This document shows, in pieces, positions 10,383 through 21,250 of a stretch of 64,000 nt of DNA; positions within the stretch are counted from its first letter, which is position 1; each line of letters opens with the position of its first letter. The DNA lies in contig JARDYH010000006.1 in the NCBI GenBank assembly GCA_029215795.1, forward strand, positions 24,443,501 to 24,507,500, in the 5' to 3' direction. The notes beneath the pieces are model-generated. The model was not told the DNA's origin. It worked only from the letters and a program-made list of their open reading frames with translations, and did not search any database. This DNA comes from Anniella stebbinsi (Eukaryota; Chordata; Lepidosauria; Squamata; Anniellidae). The translations under genes and the position numbers were made by a program.

Positions 10383-10640
10383 GCTTCATCACACCTGCGA
10401 TTTTGTGCACTCTCGCCATACCTGGTGTGCGGATTTGCAGCATGGTACTCACATGACGCCGTGCCTGTTGTACTGAGACTCTTCCCCTTTCCCAGCCTTT
10501 TCTGTCTTTTCCTAGAACACCTAAAGTCTGGATCATTTCCCCTAAGTGTGTTTAATGCACCCTTAAGCCTCTGTGTAGTGCTGTACTCTCACATTTTCCT
10601 TTGTTGGGGGTGTGGGCTGTGACGGGAGTCTTGGTGTTGG
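10383..10640 (+). mobile_element. Dispersed repeat, copy 1 (also at 24878)
   Basis: CATCACACCTGCG, then GACTCTTCCCC, then GTGTAGTGCTGT and TTTCCTTTGTTGGGGG align in order with 24878-25125. The two copies are diverged. No ends or target duplication could be set and no coding capacity is seen, so this is probably a non-autonomous DNA element. Confidence 0.6.
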
Positions 10641-10887
10641 ATTGAATGGATTACATCAGGTCATGGCAGGGAAAAGCGATCTCTCCCAGCAGCCAGCTCC
10701 AGGCCTCAATATAAAACCCAAACCTTGCATCCCAGGCTCAAAAGCATTTTTTTAAATCATACCATGTCCTAATCTCTGCAGAGACAGGATTGTACTCCCT
10801 CGATGCCCCCAAAGAGCCAGACTAAAGGGTCAGTCCATTTTTGCCCAGCAGAAAAGCGGTCTGGTTGAAGTACTCATCTGACAGGAC

Positions 10888-11207
10888 TAGGCTGACCATA
10901 TGAAAAGGAGGACAGGGCTCATGTAACTTTAACGGTTGTAGAGAAAAGGGAATTTCAGCCAGTGTCATTTGTATGCAATTAGTTCCTGGTGAAATTCCCT
11001 CTTCATCACAACAGTCAAAGTTGCAGGCACTATACTAGAGTGACCATATACAAAAGAAGGCAGGGCCCCTGCAACTTTAACTGTTGTGATGAAGATGGAA
11101 TTTCACCAGGAACTAATTGCATACAAATGACACTGGCTGAAATTCCCTTTTCTCTACAACTGTTAAAGTTACATGAGCCCTGTCCTCCTTTTCATATGGT
11201 CAGCCTA
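10888..11207. mobile_element. 320-bp palindromic hAT-like MITE, copy a
   Basis: Ends TAGGCTGACCATATG and its inverse; target duplication GACAGGAC at 10880-10887 and 11208-11215. Almost the whole length is inverted on itself (GGACAGGGCTCATGTAAC on the left, its inverse on the right). A second internal TAGAGTGACCATATAC start lies near the middle, as if two related elements had been joined. Short frames across it recur in every copy and are not genes. Confidence 0.93.
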
Positions 11208-11239
11208 GACAGGACCTGCTTGTATATGTCTTATGTCTT

Positions 11240-11600
11240 GTTAAAGGGGGGAGGGAGGAGCAACCAATGAACTGGAGGAAGAAAAAGAAGGGGTGGGGTG
11301 GAGTGGAGTGGAAGACCAAACAAGCAAAAGGCAACTGTCTGTTGTGTTGTTAATTGTGTCTTGTGGGGGGGGGGGGAACACAACGGACACACAATGGACA
11401 GTATATTGTTTAACAATGGGGGAAAACAACGGGCTGCTCCATTGTTTATCGGAGACCCGTTGTTTATCACAAGGCTGGGACTTTCAGCCGTGCAATGGGG
11501 GAGGGATAACGTGTTGTGTGTCGGGCACCGCAAAAATAATGAACAGTCAAGTTGCCTCTTCCCCCCTCTGTTGCCTAAAGTGTCGTCTGAACTCAGCCAG
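11240..11600. mobile_element. MITE with TGTCGTCTGAA-type end
   Basis: The right end, GTGTCGTCTGAACTCAGCC at 11580-11599, matches the end of the element at 49200-49424. The interior is built of repeated AACAACGG / CAATGGACA blocks and short inverted copies, as in 23005-23497. The left boundary is uncertain (about 11240-11330). The open frames on both strands here are low-complexity and overlap one another, so they are not called as genes. Confidence 0.55.
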
Positions 11601-12400
11601 TGACTGGGTTTGCATGATGTGGGCAGCTGTGTTGCGTCATGCAAATCTGGCGTGTTCTCCATGTGGTGGCTTCATTTCTATGAACAAGCCACCACGTGAA
11701 ACCATGGCTTGTTGTAGGGTTGCTCATAGCCAATATGAGTTCTTGTATAGTCCGTACCTGGGAGAGCAATTTTAATATGCGTTGTTGAAAAGTGCTACTG
11801 ACTGTGTGGGCAAGAGCAGCCAAAAACAGTGCCCCTCCTCTCCTCATAAGCAATCTTGCTTGCCAAACTCTGCCTAGTAACATATTGCGCTGTGGCAGCC
11901 TGCATTCTGCCTCCTTCCTCAGCAGTCTCCTCTCCCACCTCCCATGGCCTTTTACTGCTCCATTTGTCAGCGAACTATTTTTTTCCTTTCTTGTGTGAGC
12001 CAGCTGTGTATAATCCTTGCAGGAGCTTGTTATCCTGCCAATTTTAGTTGTATCTTAATTCACCCTTTCTCTGGACCCATACAGCAAGGTTTCCAAAAGG
12101 ATTCTCCTGGAGAAGAATCCTCTCATTTATTGAACAAAGTTAGTTATGCTGCCCTTTTACACTTCATATTTTACAATCCATTAACATGATGTTTGTGTAA
12201 ATTTATTTTGATTTGTGCAATGGATTGGTACTGGCATTAACAGCACCCCCTTGTGGGTGAAATATTCCCTTTTCCTCCTACCCACTGGAGCCCTAATCTA
12301 TCCTTCCCGTAAAGGCCTTGCTTGTGCACGGGACCCAGTACTTAACCCAAAATCAGTTCCTCCTGGTGGAGTCTGCAAAACTTTGGTTGCTATAATGATT
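11601..12400. other. No gene recognised; contains a CTCF-like site
   Basis: Mixed-composition non-coding DNA. Overlapping open frames on both strands (for example 11593-11883 and 11792-12047) show no domain. The one notable short site, at 12242-12258, is listed separately. Confidence 0.45.
12242..12258 (-). promoter_or_regulatory. CTCF-like motif in the presumed PCDHA intron
   Basis: On the minus strand the site reads CCACAAGGGGGTGCTG. This fits the CTCF core (CCASYAGRKGGCRS) apart from A for Y at position 5 and T for C in GGC. If 32718 is PCDHA constant exon 3, this lies about 20 kb upstream within the last constant intron, the intron that in mammals carries the HS7 enhancer. Single-site matches occur by chance; occupancy is inferred, not shown. 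Confidence 0.35.
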
Positions 12401-13560
12401 TGCTCCCGGTACGGCACCATGGATCTAGGAGAGGAGGCAGACGGTGAATCCTTGGCACCACTCTTCTCACAAGATCCCTCTACATTGTAGAAGTTGACTC
12501 ATGATGCATTTGGGGCCCCGGCCAAGTTGCCCAACAGCGCCAGGGAATTGGGGATCATTTCAGGTTTGAGGCTGAACTTGGCGCATTCATTGATCTCTGG
12601 AAAAGTCCAGAGGCCCAGAAACAGCTGCAGAGCACCAGGCACAATAATCTTCTCCCCTGGTTTTCTGAGCAGATTTCCTACACAGCTACTCTTGCACTCC
12701 CATGCAGTGCATGGAGAAGCTTCATGGGTTGAAGAAAAGGCTTAAGGAAATCACAACTCACAACAAGTTCTCAGGAGTCGCGTTGCATGCCATGCTATGA
12801 CATACTATGATGAATTTGCAATTATTCCACTTGGTCAAAAAGATGTGACACCTGCTTATATCGCTGGCAGCGGAATTTGTTTGACCAAACCTCAGAGAGT
12901 CAGATACTGGCCCAGGAAGATCTGCCAGTCTACAAACCATGATTCCTCCCACCCCCCCAACTCTAGGCATGTCAATATATTGCATGGACAGTCATCTGCA
13001 ATATATCCAAGCTGTGCAGGGTCCCCATCTGCAACTATTTCAAGACCCCAGATCCTGGGCTGCCCCAAAAAGTGTTCCAAGCTTCCACTACACCCCGGAA
13101 GACCATCTCTGTTAGCCCAGCAATTTGCCAAAACCCTTTCTGGGACATGTTTACCAACAACGTACTCCTCCAGTGCAAGCAGCCCAACATATTTTCCTTC
13201 ACACCAAGAACCCAGAGATGCTCCACCTAAAACCAAGGACTTGGACACTGCCATTTGGGAAGCACCTGGAGTACTTTCCCAAGTGAAATGCAGTCAGAGC
13301 TGGACCTCCACGTGGAAGGCATGGAGATCACCCTCAAGACAGTAGGGGTCTTCCACCTGTAGTGCCCAACTGGGTGCTTGATCAGTGCCATTGAAGTGGC
13401 AGGGGAGCGCACATACAGCCTTTTCAAGGAAGTGAGTGAGCAAGAACATAGAAGGGCCAGTGAGTGTCTAGCGGCTATCTGGTCAACTTGGACAATAGCT
13501 AATAGCATCTGCATATCAGGTGAGTTTGTGACCACGTCTTTCATTGGACAATGAGGTATG
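12400..13560 (+). pseudogene. Decayed Myb/SANT-like ORF, probable PIF/Harbinger partner gene
   Basis: A translated stretch at about 12560-12755 reads FEAELGAFIDLWKSP, then EAQKQLQSTRHN, then after a stop KKRLKEI. This spacing (acidic start, LxLWxxPExQxxLxxxxRN, basic helix) is that of the Myb/SANT-like domain encoded beside the transposase in vertebrate Harbinger elements. A later in-frame piece at about 13390-13500 (VAGERTYSLFKEVSEQEHRR, then a short helix) fits the C-terminal region of such proteins. Stops and frameshifts break it. Together with the transposase-like piece at 15360-15925 it suggests one old element split by the CR1 at 13965. Without a profile search the assignment is moderate. 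Confidence 0.45.
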
Positions 13561-13683
13561 GAACTGCTGTCATTCACAGGCAGATGTGCTTTGAACCTTG
13601 ACGGCAACCCTCCAAATAGCAGTACAGGGCCAACGAGGGCAAGCTCCATACCAGCTGTATCCTTATGGACCACCACAGCAGTT

Positions 13684-13711
13684 TCTTCCCTTCCCTTCCC
13701 TTCCCTTCCCT
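13684..13711. repeat. (TTCCC)n microsatellite
   Basis: About five and a half tandem TTCCC units. Confidence 0.9.
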
Positions 13712-13964
13712 CACCTCCCTCCTCCTCCTCAGCACCATCCTCACGTACCACCACTGTCTCAACCTCCAGGCCCACAGCCACCTGAAGATGTGCCTTGCCA
13801 ACCTGTCTTTCCAATAATCCCCTATAGCAGATCCATTGGTCGCACCATACCGTGGCCTAGAACCAGCTGAGCAATCACCTGCACCACTGCTAGAGTTGGA
13901 GGAAGCAGATCCTAGTACCTCAAAGATGCCTGTGGAGCAGTCATTGCCACATAGGCAGACATGG

Positions 13965-15242
13965 AATCATAGAATAATAGAATTGTGGAGTTGGAAGAAA
14001 CCGCAAGGATCATCTAGTCCAACCCTCTGCAATGTGCAGGAAAACGAATTAAACCTTCCGTGAGACGTGGCTGTCCAGCCTCTTCTTTAAAACCTCCAGA
14101 GATAGAGAACCCACAACCTCCGTAGGTAGACTGTTCCACTGTTGTATAGATCTTACCATCAGGAAGCTTTTCCTTATATTTAATTGAAATCTAGGTAGCT
14201 GTAACTTATAACTATCATTTCGGGTCCCAATTTCTGTGGCAATGAAAAATAGTTCTCGGCCATCCTCCCTGTGGCACCTTATTTTGTACCTGAACACAGC
14301 TAACATGTCTCCCCTTAGTTTTCTTTGCTCCAGACTGAACATCCCAAGTTTTTTCAGCCTGTCCTCATAGGGCATGCCCTCAAGTCCCTTTATCGTCTTT
14401 GTTGCCATCCTCTGAACCTGTTCTAATGTGTCAATGCCCTTCTGGAAATGTGATGCCCAGAATCGTACACAATACTCCAAGTGTGGTCTTGCCAGTGCTG
14501 AGCAGAGAGGAATACAGACTTCACGTGTCTTCTAATGCAGCCCAGAACTGTGTTAGCCCTTCTACCAGCTATCTCACATTTCTGACTCATGTTCAGATTG
14601 CTGTCAATGACCACACCCAAATCCTTCTCTGATGTAGTGCTCCTAAGCCATGATTCCCCCATCTTGTATGTGTACCCTACATTTTTCCTCCTTAAGTGTA
14701 ATACCTTGCATTTCTCCCGGTGAAAGGGCATCTAGTTCCTCTCAGCCCAGCCTTCCAACCTGTCCAAATCAGATTGCAGTCTCGTTCTGTCATCAGGGGT
14801 GTTAACCAGACCTCCCAGTTTTGTGTCATCTGCAAATTTGATAAGAAACCCATCAATCCCATCATCCAGGTCATTAATAAAAATGTTGCATAATACTGGC
14901 CCCAAGATAGAAACCTGTGGTACCCCGCTGGTTACTGCTCTTCAACTCGATGTAGAGCCATTAATGCTGACTCTCTGAGTGCGGCTAGCCAGCCAGTTGT
15001 GAGCCCATCTTACTGTAGCGCCCTCCAAGCCAAACTTTAACAGTTTAACAGTCAATGTGACTTGACAAAAGCTTTGCTGAAATCGAGGTAGATTGTCCAC
15101 AGCATTCCCCTTGTCTACTAGAGTAGTTTCCCTGTCAAAGAAGGAGACAAGTTTTGTCTCACACGACCTATTTTTTACAAAGCCACGCTGACTCTTAGCA
15201 GTCACAGCATTGTCTTCAAGGTGCTTACAAATCGTCCCCAAC
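13965..15242 (-). mobile_element. CR1 LINE, 5'-truncated, subfamily different from 62069
   Basis: On the minus strand it encodes, in broken frames, CR1 RT pieces: QRGFVKNRSCETKLVSFFDR, then GLEGATVRWAHNWLASRTQR, then MPFHREKCKVLHLRRKN, then RKLRGDMLAVFRY and RSIQQWNSLPTEVVGSLSLE. The 3' end (AATCATAGAATAATAGAATT, CATCTAGTCCAACCCTCTGC) differs from the CATCGAGTCCAACCCCCTG type elsewhere in the window, so it is another subfamily. Several frameshifts make it inactive. Confidence 0.93.
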
Positions 15243-15359
15243 CTCCCACCCCACTTCTAAGTAGCAGAAGTAACTAGCTAACTCAGTCCAGCATCTGCCA
15301 TCTCATGCTTCAGCCTCCATTCCCCTCTTCTTCTCCTTTCTCTGTAGATAAATCATTGT

Positions 15360-15930
15360 GATACATTGCTGCTAGCACCCATCTCCTGTAATTTGGCATG
15401 GGCTTTGAACAGGGTTATGGCAGAAGAAGCACTTATTGCTGCTGTAATGGAGGCTGCTCTGAAAGCCCTTACTGATCACCATGATGACCAGCTTGAGCTC
15501 TTACAGTGCCATCCCAAGACACCTAGACCAGTGGCTCTGCTGCACTTGTACGTGGCAGGTAGAGGGAAAGGGGAGGAGCAGGTCTATGGAAGAAACTCGT
15601 TCTAGCCTGGCCAGGAGAGTTCAGCAATCATCAGTGGCTCCAGATATCTGCCTCCATGGAAACAGACCATGATGCCATGATTGCTGCTGCTGCTCTGGCG
15701 AAAAGCTTACCACAGAGAGATGTGTTGCTTGTCATTGGACACTGCCGAGTACAGAAGCCATTTGGACACCTATACTGGACCTAGATGCTTGGGATGATGT
15801 CAGATTTCACTGCACTTCCTGCATGTTCTGGGGAACTTTTGAAATTGTAGCATCAGCTATCGGTCTGGCAAGCCACCATTCAGATGCGGTAATGTGGAAA
15901 TCATATCAGTGAGGAAAAAAAGTTAAGACT
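15360..15930 (+). pseudogene. Degenerate PIF/Harbinger-like transposase N-terminal fragment
   Basis: One frame gives AEEALIAAVMEAALKAL. After breaks there is RDVLLVIGHCRVQKPFGHLY, then LDAWDDVRFHCTSC, then a TFEIVASAIGL segment and a final HHSDAVMWKS. The order (WDD-x-R-F, then a conserved TFEI..A..L helix, then a DT/DAxMRK-like end) is what precedes the catalytic domain in Harbinger transposases. No DDE catalytic core follows, so the copy is incomplete. Alternative: an unrelated decayed gene. The neighbouring Myb-like remains support the Harbinger reading. Confidence 0.45.
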
Positions 15931-17140
15931 GACCTTGTACAAACTTGTTTTCAACATTGGGTAAGTCCCTCTCAGCACTGCCTGTGGAGTAGGAAAATCT
16001 TCAGAGGGGTGGTGCACCTTTTGAACAAGCTCTACCTCTCTGATGTCATAAAAGTGGGGGACAAGAGAAAGAATGTGCGTGGGTTCTAGGAACTTGGGTT
16101 CCCTTGGGCTGCGGGGGTCCTAGAGTCCTCACATGTGCACATTTTAGCTCCGCCAGGGTGGTGTGACAAGTTCTACAACTATAAATATTTTTACAGCATG
16201 GTCCTCCAGGCACAGTGGCGGCAGCTGCAACTCCGCACTCGTGCTCCTTCCTGTGCAGATGCCGGGAAGGAGCACGAGTGCGGGAGCCCAAGGCCTTGTG
16301 GCGGTGTTGTGCCACCGTCAAGACGGGACCCTGGCAGAGGCAATATACGTCCGGAACATACAGCAGACCAGTAGTAAAAAGGCTGCTAACGTAGTGAGGG
16401 AGCAAGGAATCATGGGATACGCCAGAGCCTAAGGAATATGCGCCAGAGCCAGCAGGAGGACTGAGGGGAAATGAGGTGGGAATTAAGCCACAGCAAGCCC
16501 AATCATCTGCCGGGCGTAGCATTTCAGGCTTCATGATCTTCCTGCTAATATCCACATATCAGATGGTTCTTAAAGGCACAGGTGCAAGGAGCCACTAACA
16601 TGTTTGTAACCCTCTCCACTATCTCTAGAGAATTCTCTTTGCACTTTTTCTTTATATGGAAAAAGAAATACCAAAGACTTTGAATTTTAAAATATACTGA
16701 TGTATATGTGATTAATACATAGGACTGCTTGGTTTGTCATCACAATATCCTAAAGCAGGGCATGGCTAAGTGTAAAATAGAATAAAGATCCACATGTATT
16801 TTTATTTGCGTGTAGAGTTGCCCATTTATAAATCAGACCCTTTAAAAATAAGTTGATCTGCAGGGTGTGGGGGAAAGTGGCAAGCAAATGACTCTGGTGT
16901 TGCTAAGAGTGTAATAGGTGTTTACCACCTCTGGAGAATTATCCATGGGGAAATGAAGCTTTTCATATGTGTGTAAGTCTCCTTGTCAGAAAGGAAGTGA
17001 AATGTGATGAAGCCAAGGGATGCGGTTCAAAATGATAGAGAAATTTAATAGCAGCAGGAATTTGGGATTACAGAGTCTGAAAAGCTTCTCCTCTAGTTTC
17101 TGTTTGTCTCAGAATGATGTAAGTGTACAGTTAAAATAAG
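15931..17140. other. No gene; one long hairpin element
   Basis: Apart from the hairpin at 16234-16282 and its surroundings (about 16050-16560, GC-richer and probably a MITE), no repeat or exon is recognised. Confidence 0.45.
16234..16282. repeat. Perfect 18-bp inverted repeat, hairpin centre of a probable MITE
   Basis: CGCACTCGTGCTCCTTCC at 16234-16251 is exactly inverted at 16265-16282, around a 13-base loop. The flanking 16050-16560 is locally GC-rich. A similar GCGCTCC...GGAAGGAGCACC pair lies at about 41810-41850, suggesting a shared family. Confidence 0.8.
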
Positions 17141-17144
17141 CACG

Positions 17145-17278
17145 GCAGGATCTACACTACTGCTTTAAAATGGTTTATAACAGTAGTGACAACTGTTGGG
17201 GCCCAGGACACACTCCGTATGCAGTTTTAAAACCATTTTCAAAGTGTCATATCCTGCTTCGTGTAGATCAGGCCCATG
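17145..17278. mobile_element. Foldback MITE, GATCTACAC-type ends
   Basis: Begins GCAGGATCTACACTACTGC and ends GTGTAGATCAGGCCC, with internal CAACTGTTGGGGCCCAGGAC and CACACTCCGTATGCAGTTTT blocks. The same blocks recur at 43420-43540, 57662-57797 and 58012-58122. Non-autonomous, about 130 bp. Confidence 0.8.
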
Positions 17279-17514
17279 TTTCTGAGTAGATTTAAGCCTG
17301 TTGCTACCCATAAGCCAGAGCTTCTATAACTCCATTGTGATGGTGCTATTATGGTTCTTGGTAAGCAGAAAGTGGCAACTCCAAATAGTCTGGAGACCAG
17401 GCTTTTGTAAGTGGTGCAGCTTTTACTAGCTACCTTTCCAGTGGGATAAACCTAAAATGTTACAGCTGCCCCCAGTGTACCATTGAAGCCTGGGGTTTCT
17501 CTGGGACACAGGAA

Positions 17515-17700
17515 GCTGCCTGTTGCACTGGGACATAGGAAGCTGCCTTATACCCAGTCAGAGCAATTAGTCTATCTAGGTCAGGTTGTGTATGCCAGCG
17601 ATTCTGAAGTGGGGCCATTCAGCCACAGAGGGAATGATCTGCAAATCTTGGGGGGCATTCAGAACATTCGAGGGCAAATAGGGATCATTTTAGATTTCAG
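17515..17700. mobile_element. Squamate-type dispersed short repeat (CATAGGAAGCTGCC family)
   Basis: GACATAGGAAGCTGCCTTAT, then CCAGTCAGAGCAATTAGTCT and ATCTAGGTCAGGTTG match, from memory, a very common squamate interspersed repeat. It is degenerate, and the family name is not certain. Confidence 0.55.
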
Positions 17701-18275
17701 GCAGCCCCTTATCCCCTCTTGCAATATCTTCTGACACTTGTTATATTTTGCTCATCCTGCCTTTGGGATAAAATCCCGAATCCCAGTTTCTCTATAAAAA
17801 GTGGCATATAGCAAAGAGGAATCAAAAAGGAGCAGCCCCTCCTTGCCTTTTGAAGCTGACAAATAGCAATCCACTTACAATGGGAGTGGGAGTGCTCTCC
17901 TGTACATGACTGCTCAGGAGTAAGTCCCAATGAATAGGTATAGAATTGCTGCCTAAGTATGTAGGACAACTTCCAGCAAGAAAACCACAGCACTGTAATA
18001 GCAATAATAAAATCAAGGGAGGAATACATTCCCAAACAAGCGCCAATTGGTCTCAGATAAACCTAACATTAAGCTAATGCCCGTCAAGCGTCATTGTCCC
18101 ATTGAATATATGCCTACCTTTCGAATAAAGTTGCTTTGCCCCGAGTGCTGCTTTTATGTCCATTTTTTTCTACTTGTGGCTTGGGGAGCATTCAGTGATA
18201 ATGTTGACTGCTTGAGTGATGGTAGTAGGTTCAAGATTAAGAACCACTAGTCCATTTTGATTGGCAGTGACAGTG

Positions 18276-18596
18276 TAGGATGACCATATGAAAAGGAGGA
18301 CAGGGCTCCTGTATCTTTAACAGTTGCATAGAAAAGGGCATTTCAGCAGGTGTCATTTGTATGCATGCAGCACCTGGTGAAATTCCCTCTTCATTACAAC
18401 CATTAAAGCTACAAGAGCCATGCCCTCTTTTGTAGTTGGTCATGCTAGTCAGGGCTTCTGTAGCTTTAACTGTTGTGATGAAGAAGCAATTTCACCATGT
18501 GCTGCATGCATACCAATGACACCTGCCAAAATTCCCTTTTCATTGCAACTGTTAAAGATACAGGAGCCCTGTCTTCCTTTTCCTATGGTCAGCCTC
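18276..18596. mobile_element. 320-bp palindromic hAT-like MITE, copy b (diverged)
   Basis: Same structure as 10888-11207 (TAGGATGACCATATGAAAAG on the left, TTTTCCTATGGTCAGCCT on the right), but more substituted. The right end is eroded and no target duplication is visible. It is therefore older than the other copies. Confidence 0.88.
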
Positions 18597-18639
18597 TTGG
18601 GTTTCAGATGAGGGTCAGAAATTTCTCAGCTCTATGGAA

Positions 18640-18880
18640 ATGTCAGGGATGGAAACTGGGCCATAGACTGGGCAGGCCTCCCAGAAGCTCCGGAGCAACA
18701 GCGGCAAAAGCCATTGTCGCATTGCTCAAGCCTAAAAAAATGCCTGACTTTTTTAGTGCAGAGCAAAGCCCCTTTGCCCCTAGATGGCTTCGCACTACCG
18801 GCAGTGTCATGTAACCCAACTGCCGCCACTGCAAAGCCATCTCGACGGAAAGTACTAGAGGTACCTCCATTCTCTAGTCT
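18640..18880. mobile_element. Dispersed repeat with GGCTTTGCCCCTAGATGGC hairpin, copy 1
   Basis: CCCAGAAGCTCCGGAGCAAC, then CATTGTCGCATTGCTCAAGC, and a hairpin around GCCCCTAGATGGCTTCGC and its inverse GCAAAGCCATC. All recur at 42090-42160 and 42370-42470. Non-coding. Confidence 0.65.
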
Positions 18881-18959
18881 GGTACAACTAATCTTGTTTA
18901 TAAAAATACCTGTAAAGAACATGGTAGTCCCTCTAGGGTTTCCACTTTTTTAATGGCCC

Positions 18960-20640
18960 TGCTCCGGTGCCTTTCAGCAGGCAGAAATTTATCTAGTGTC
19001 ATTGGCATGGCAGAAAACCTTCATCTGCTCAATTTCTGTGCATCAGGCTGATATTAAAGTCACAGAAGGAAAGCCAGGACCATGTTGACAAACCTAGTTC
19101 TTATGATTTGGAGTACAGAAGCAGAGGCTAGTATTTATTGGGATTAATGAACAAGGATGAGGTGTTTTGTATGTAGTACTGGAACACTAAATAGTCAAAT
19201 TCGTATTTGTATTGCATTGATTACTGAGCTTAGGCTGCAATCTTATAGGCATTTACTTTGGAGCAAGTCCTCATTGAATTCAAAAAGATGTACTTCTAAG
19301 TTGTTCTTTTGTGTACATGATTGCACTGCCAATGGGTTCTATCAGAAGGAGAACATAAAGACAGAAAGAGCAAGGCTTAGTTCATCTGATTGCTGCTTAA
19401 AATTAGTCAGCAGAATGTAGGACTCCTCTGTAGCAGTAAATATTCATCATGACAGCTAGAGGGAAAAGCAGCAGCTAGCACAGCATTAACAAAGACAGGA
19501 AAGAGGAGAAATCAGGTTCTCTATGCAATTTTCTGGCTGCCTGTCCTGGAGCCACATGAAAAAACTGCTGTCTTGACTGAATGAGCCACAGAGATACAAA
19601 TGTCTCTGCTAGAAAAAGCCTGTTCTGTTTCTCTCCTTGGAATGCTCTTCCCTTTTCATGACAAAGATTTATTAAAAGAAAGCCACAGAGGGACATGAGG
19701 CAGAGCCCAAGCATGGTATGTGTAATATAGTTTTCATTATGTAGGGTGAGCCCACCTGTTCCTAGGAAATGACAGATTGTGGCTTTAGGGCTGTGTGGAG
19801 ACTGGGAGAGCAATGTGCAGGCCACCCAGAGAGAAATTCTGGCAATAAAAAGAGGAGGAAAGAGAGGGGAAGGAAAAATACCCTTTTTGGGTGCTGCTGC
19901 CAGAACAACTGAATTGCTGAGTGACACTATGCTTTGTGCTCGATAAGCAGCCATCTTGTCTGCCCGTTGAGACATCTCAATTCAAGTCTCTTTTACTTGT
20001 CATTCTATACTGTCAGTTTCATTCTATTTCATTTAAAATGTATTTCAAACAAAACACATCTGCAACAGATTGAATTTACAGATTTTGTGCTTTGGACAAG
20101 AGAAATTTATAATCCGGGCAAGTATTATGCTGTGCACAAACCCCACAATTCCATGCCAAGGAAATATCTTTAGGCAGAATCCAGTGGGCAGTTCTTCTGT
20201 ACTCACCCCACTGAAATGAATGAGAAATGGCACAAGCTCAGATCCTGCTCTGAAATTATACTGATGAGCCTGTTTCCAAACTGAGAGACATACTAAACAT
20301 TCTGCTAATCACACATAGCAGAGTTAGGCACAATTGGCTTACTTTAGTGTAAGTGTTTAGTCCCAATTTGGATCGGGACTCTGGCAATTTTGGAGGGGGG
20401 ATTTAAGCTCTCCCTTCAATATTTTCCATACACACCCAACACACATGCAGCAGGGTTGTAAAAAAAGAAAAAAATAACATCTCTATTGGAATCAATGCAG
20501 ACTTTTTTTTTAAACCCCCCCCCCATGGCGAGGATGGAATTTAGGGCCAAAAATGAGAGGGGGAGCTTAAATTCCCCCTCCTGAATTGCCTCCATCCCAA
20601 TCTGAATCATCCCCAAGCTAATTTCTCCAATTAGAATGAA
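18960..20640. other. No gene recognised
   Basis: A minus-strand open frame of 166 codons (19475-19975) is the longest here. It has no domain I recognise, no splice context and no neighbour support, and is most likely chance. The patch at 19215-19300 (TGCAATCTTATAGGCATTTA, then TTGGAGCAAGTCCTCATTGA) is a faint copy of a short squamate repeat also seen near 17905, 35310 and 54600. Confidence 0.45.
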
Positions 20641-20655
20641 CCCAGAAGCGCTACC

Positions 20656-21250
20656 TGGTTCGATAAGGAATGTAGAATAAAAAAAAGAATTGGTTAAGTT
20701 TAGTAGGAGAGTTAGAAAATCGAAAGATAATAGGCTATTTAAATCTCTGATTAGAAAACGAGCAATATATAAGTCAATGTTGAAGAAAAAGAGGGCTGCT
20801 TATATAAAACGAGAGTGGGAGGAGGTAGATTTGGCAGTAAGGAAAAAAGATGACACCAAATTTTGGAACCTAGTGCATTCAGGCTTCTATGCCCCAAAAT
20901 TACATCTGGATTCTCAGATTCCTGTTTTTGTCTGGCGCCAATACTTTGAGAACATTTTTCAGGGTCCCGAAGCAGATAGAATTAAGCTCCCCAGTATAGT
21001 CCTCCCAAGTTGGCCAGAAGTGACACCTCAAGAGATAAATGGTTTATTGAAGAATATGACAGAAGGGAAAGCGCCTGGGGAAGACATGCTCCCTCCAGAG
21101 TTATTCAAGCGATATGAGTCATGGTGGGCCCCAATACTGGCCAGATTATTTTCTTACATCAATTCAACTGCCTGTATTCCGGATGGTTGGCAGACCCATA
21201 TAATTATCCCCCTATATAAAAGGAGTGAAAGATCTGACCCCAGGAACTGA
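20656..21250 (+). pseudogene. Non-LTR retrotransposon reverse-transcriptase fragment (family unsure)
   Basis: The region opens with TWFDKECRIKKRIG, the WFD motif that ends the endonuclease domain of LINE polyproteins. After one frameshift a frame of about 185 codons continues. It holds a basic helical linker (RKRAIYKSMLKKKRAAYIKR), a KFWNLV motif, then the RT start: KAPGEDMLPPELFKRY (motif like KAPGPDxIPxEL) and IPDGWQTHIIIPLYKRSERS. It stops before the catalytic palm motifs. These motifs differ from the CR1 and L2 copies in the window, so another clade is likely. It is truncated at both ends. Confidence 0.8.

Noticed and set aside
11659..11680. CCATGTGGTGGC as a CTCF-like site
   Set aside because: Too many departures from the core consensus compared with 12242 and 60718.
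13227..13814. 195-codon minus-strand frame
   Set aside because: Antisense to the Myb-like relic and to the TTCCC microsatellite; the Glu/Gly/Arg-rich part is the translated simple repeat.
16046..16555. 169-codon minus frame over the 16234 hairpin
   Set aside because: Lies on a GC-rich foldback element; no domain, and the plus strand is equally open.
19475..19975. 166-codon minus-strand open frame
   Set aside because: No recognisable domain, no promoter or splice evidence, low-complexity patches; likely chance.
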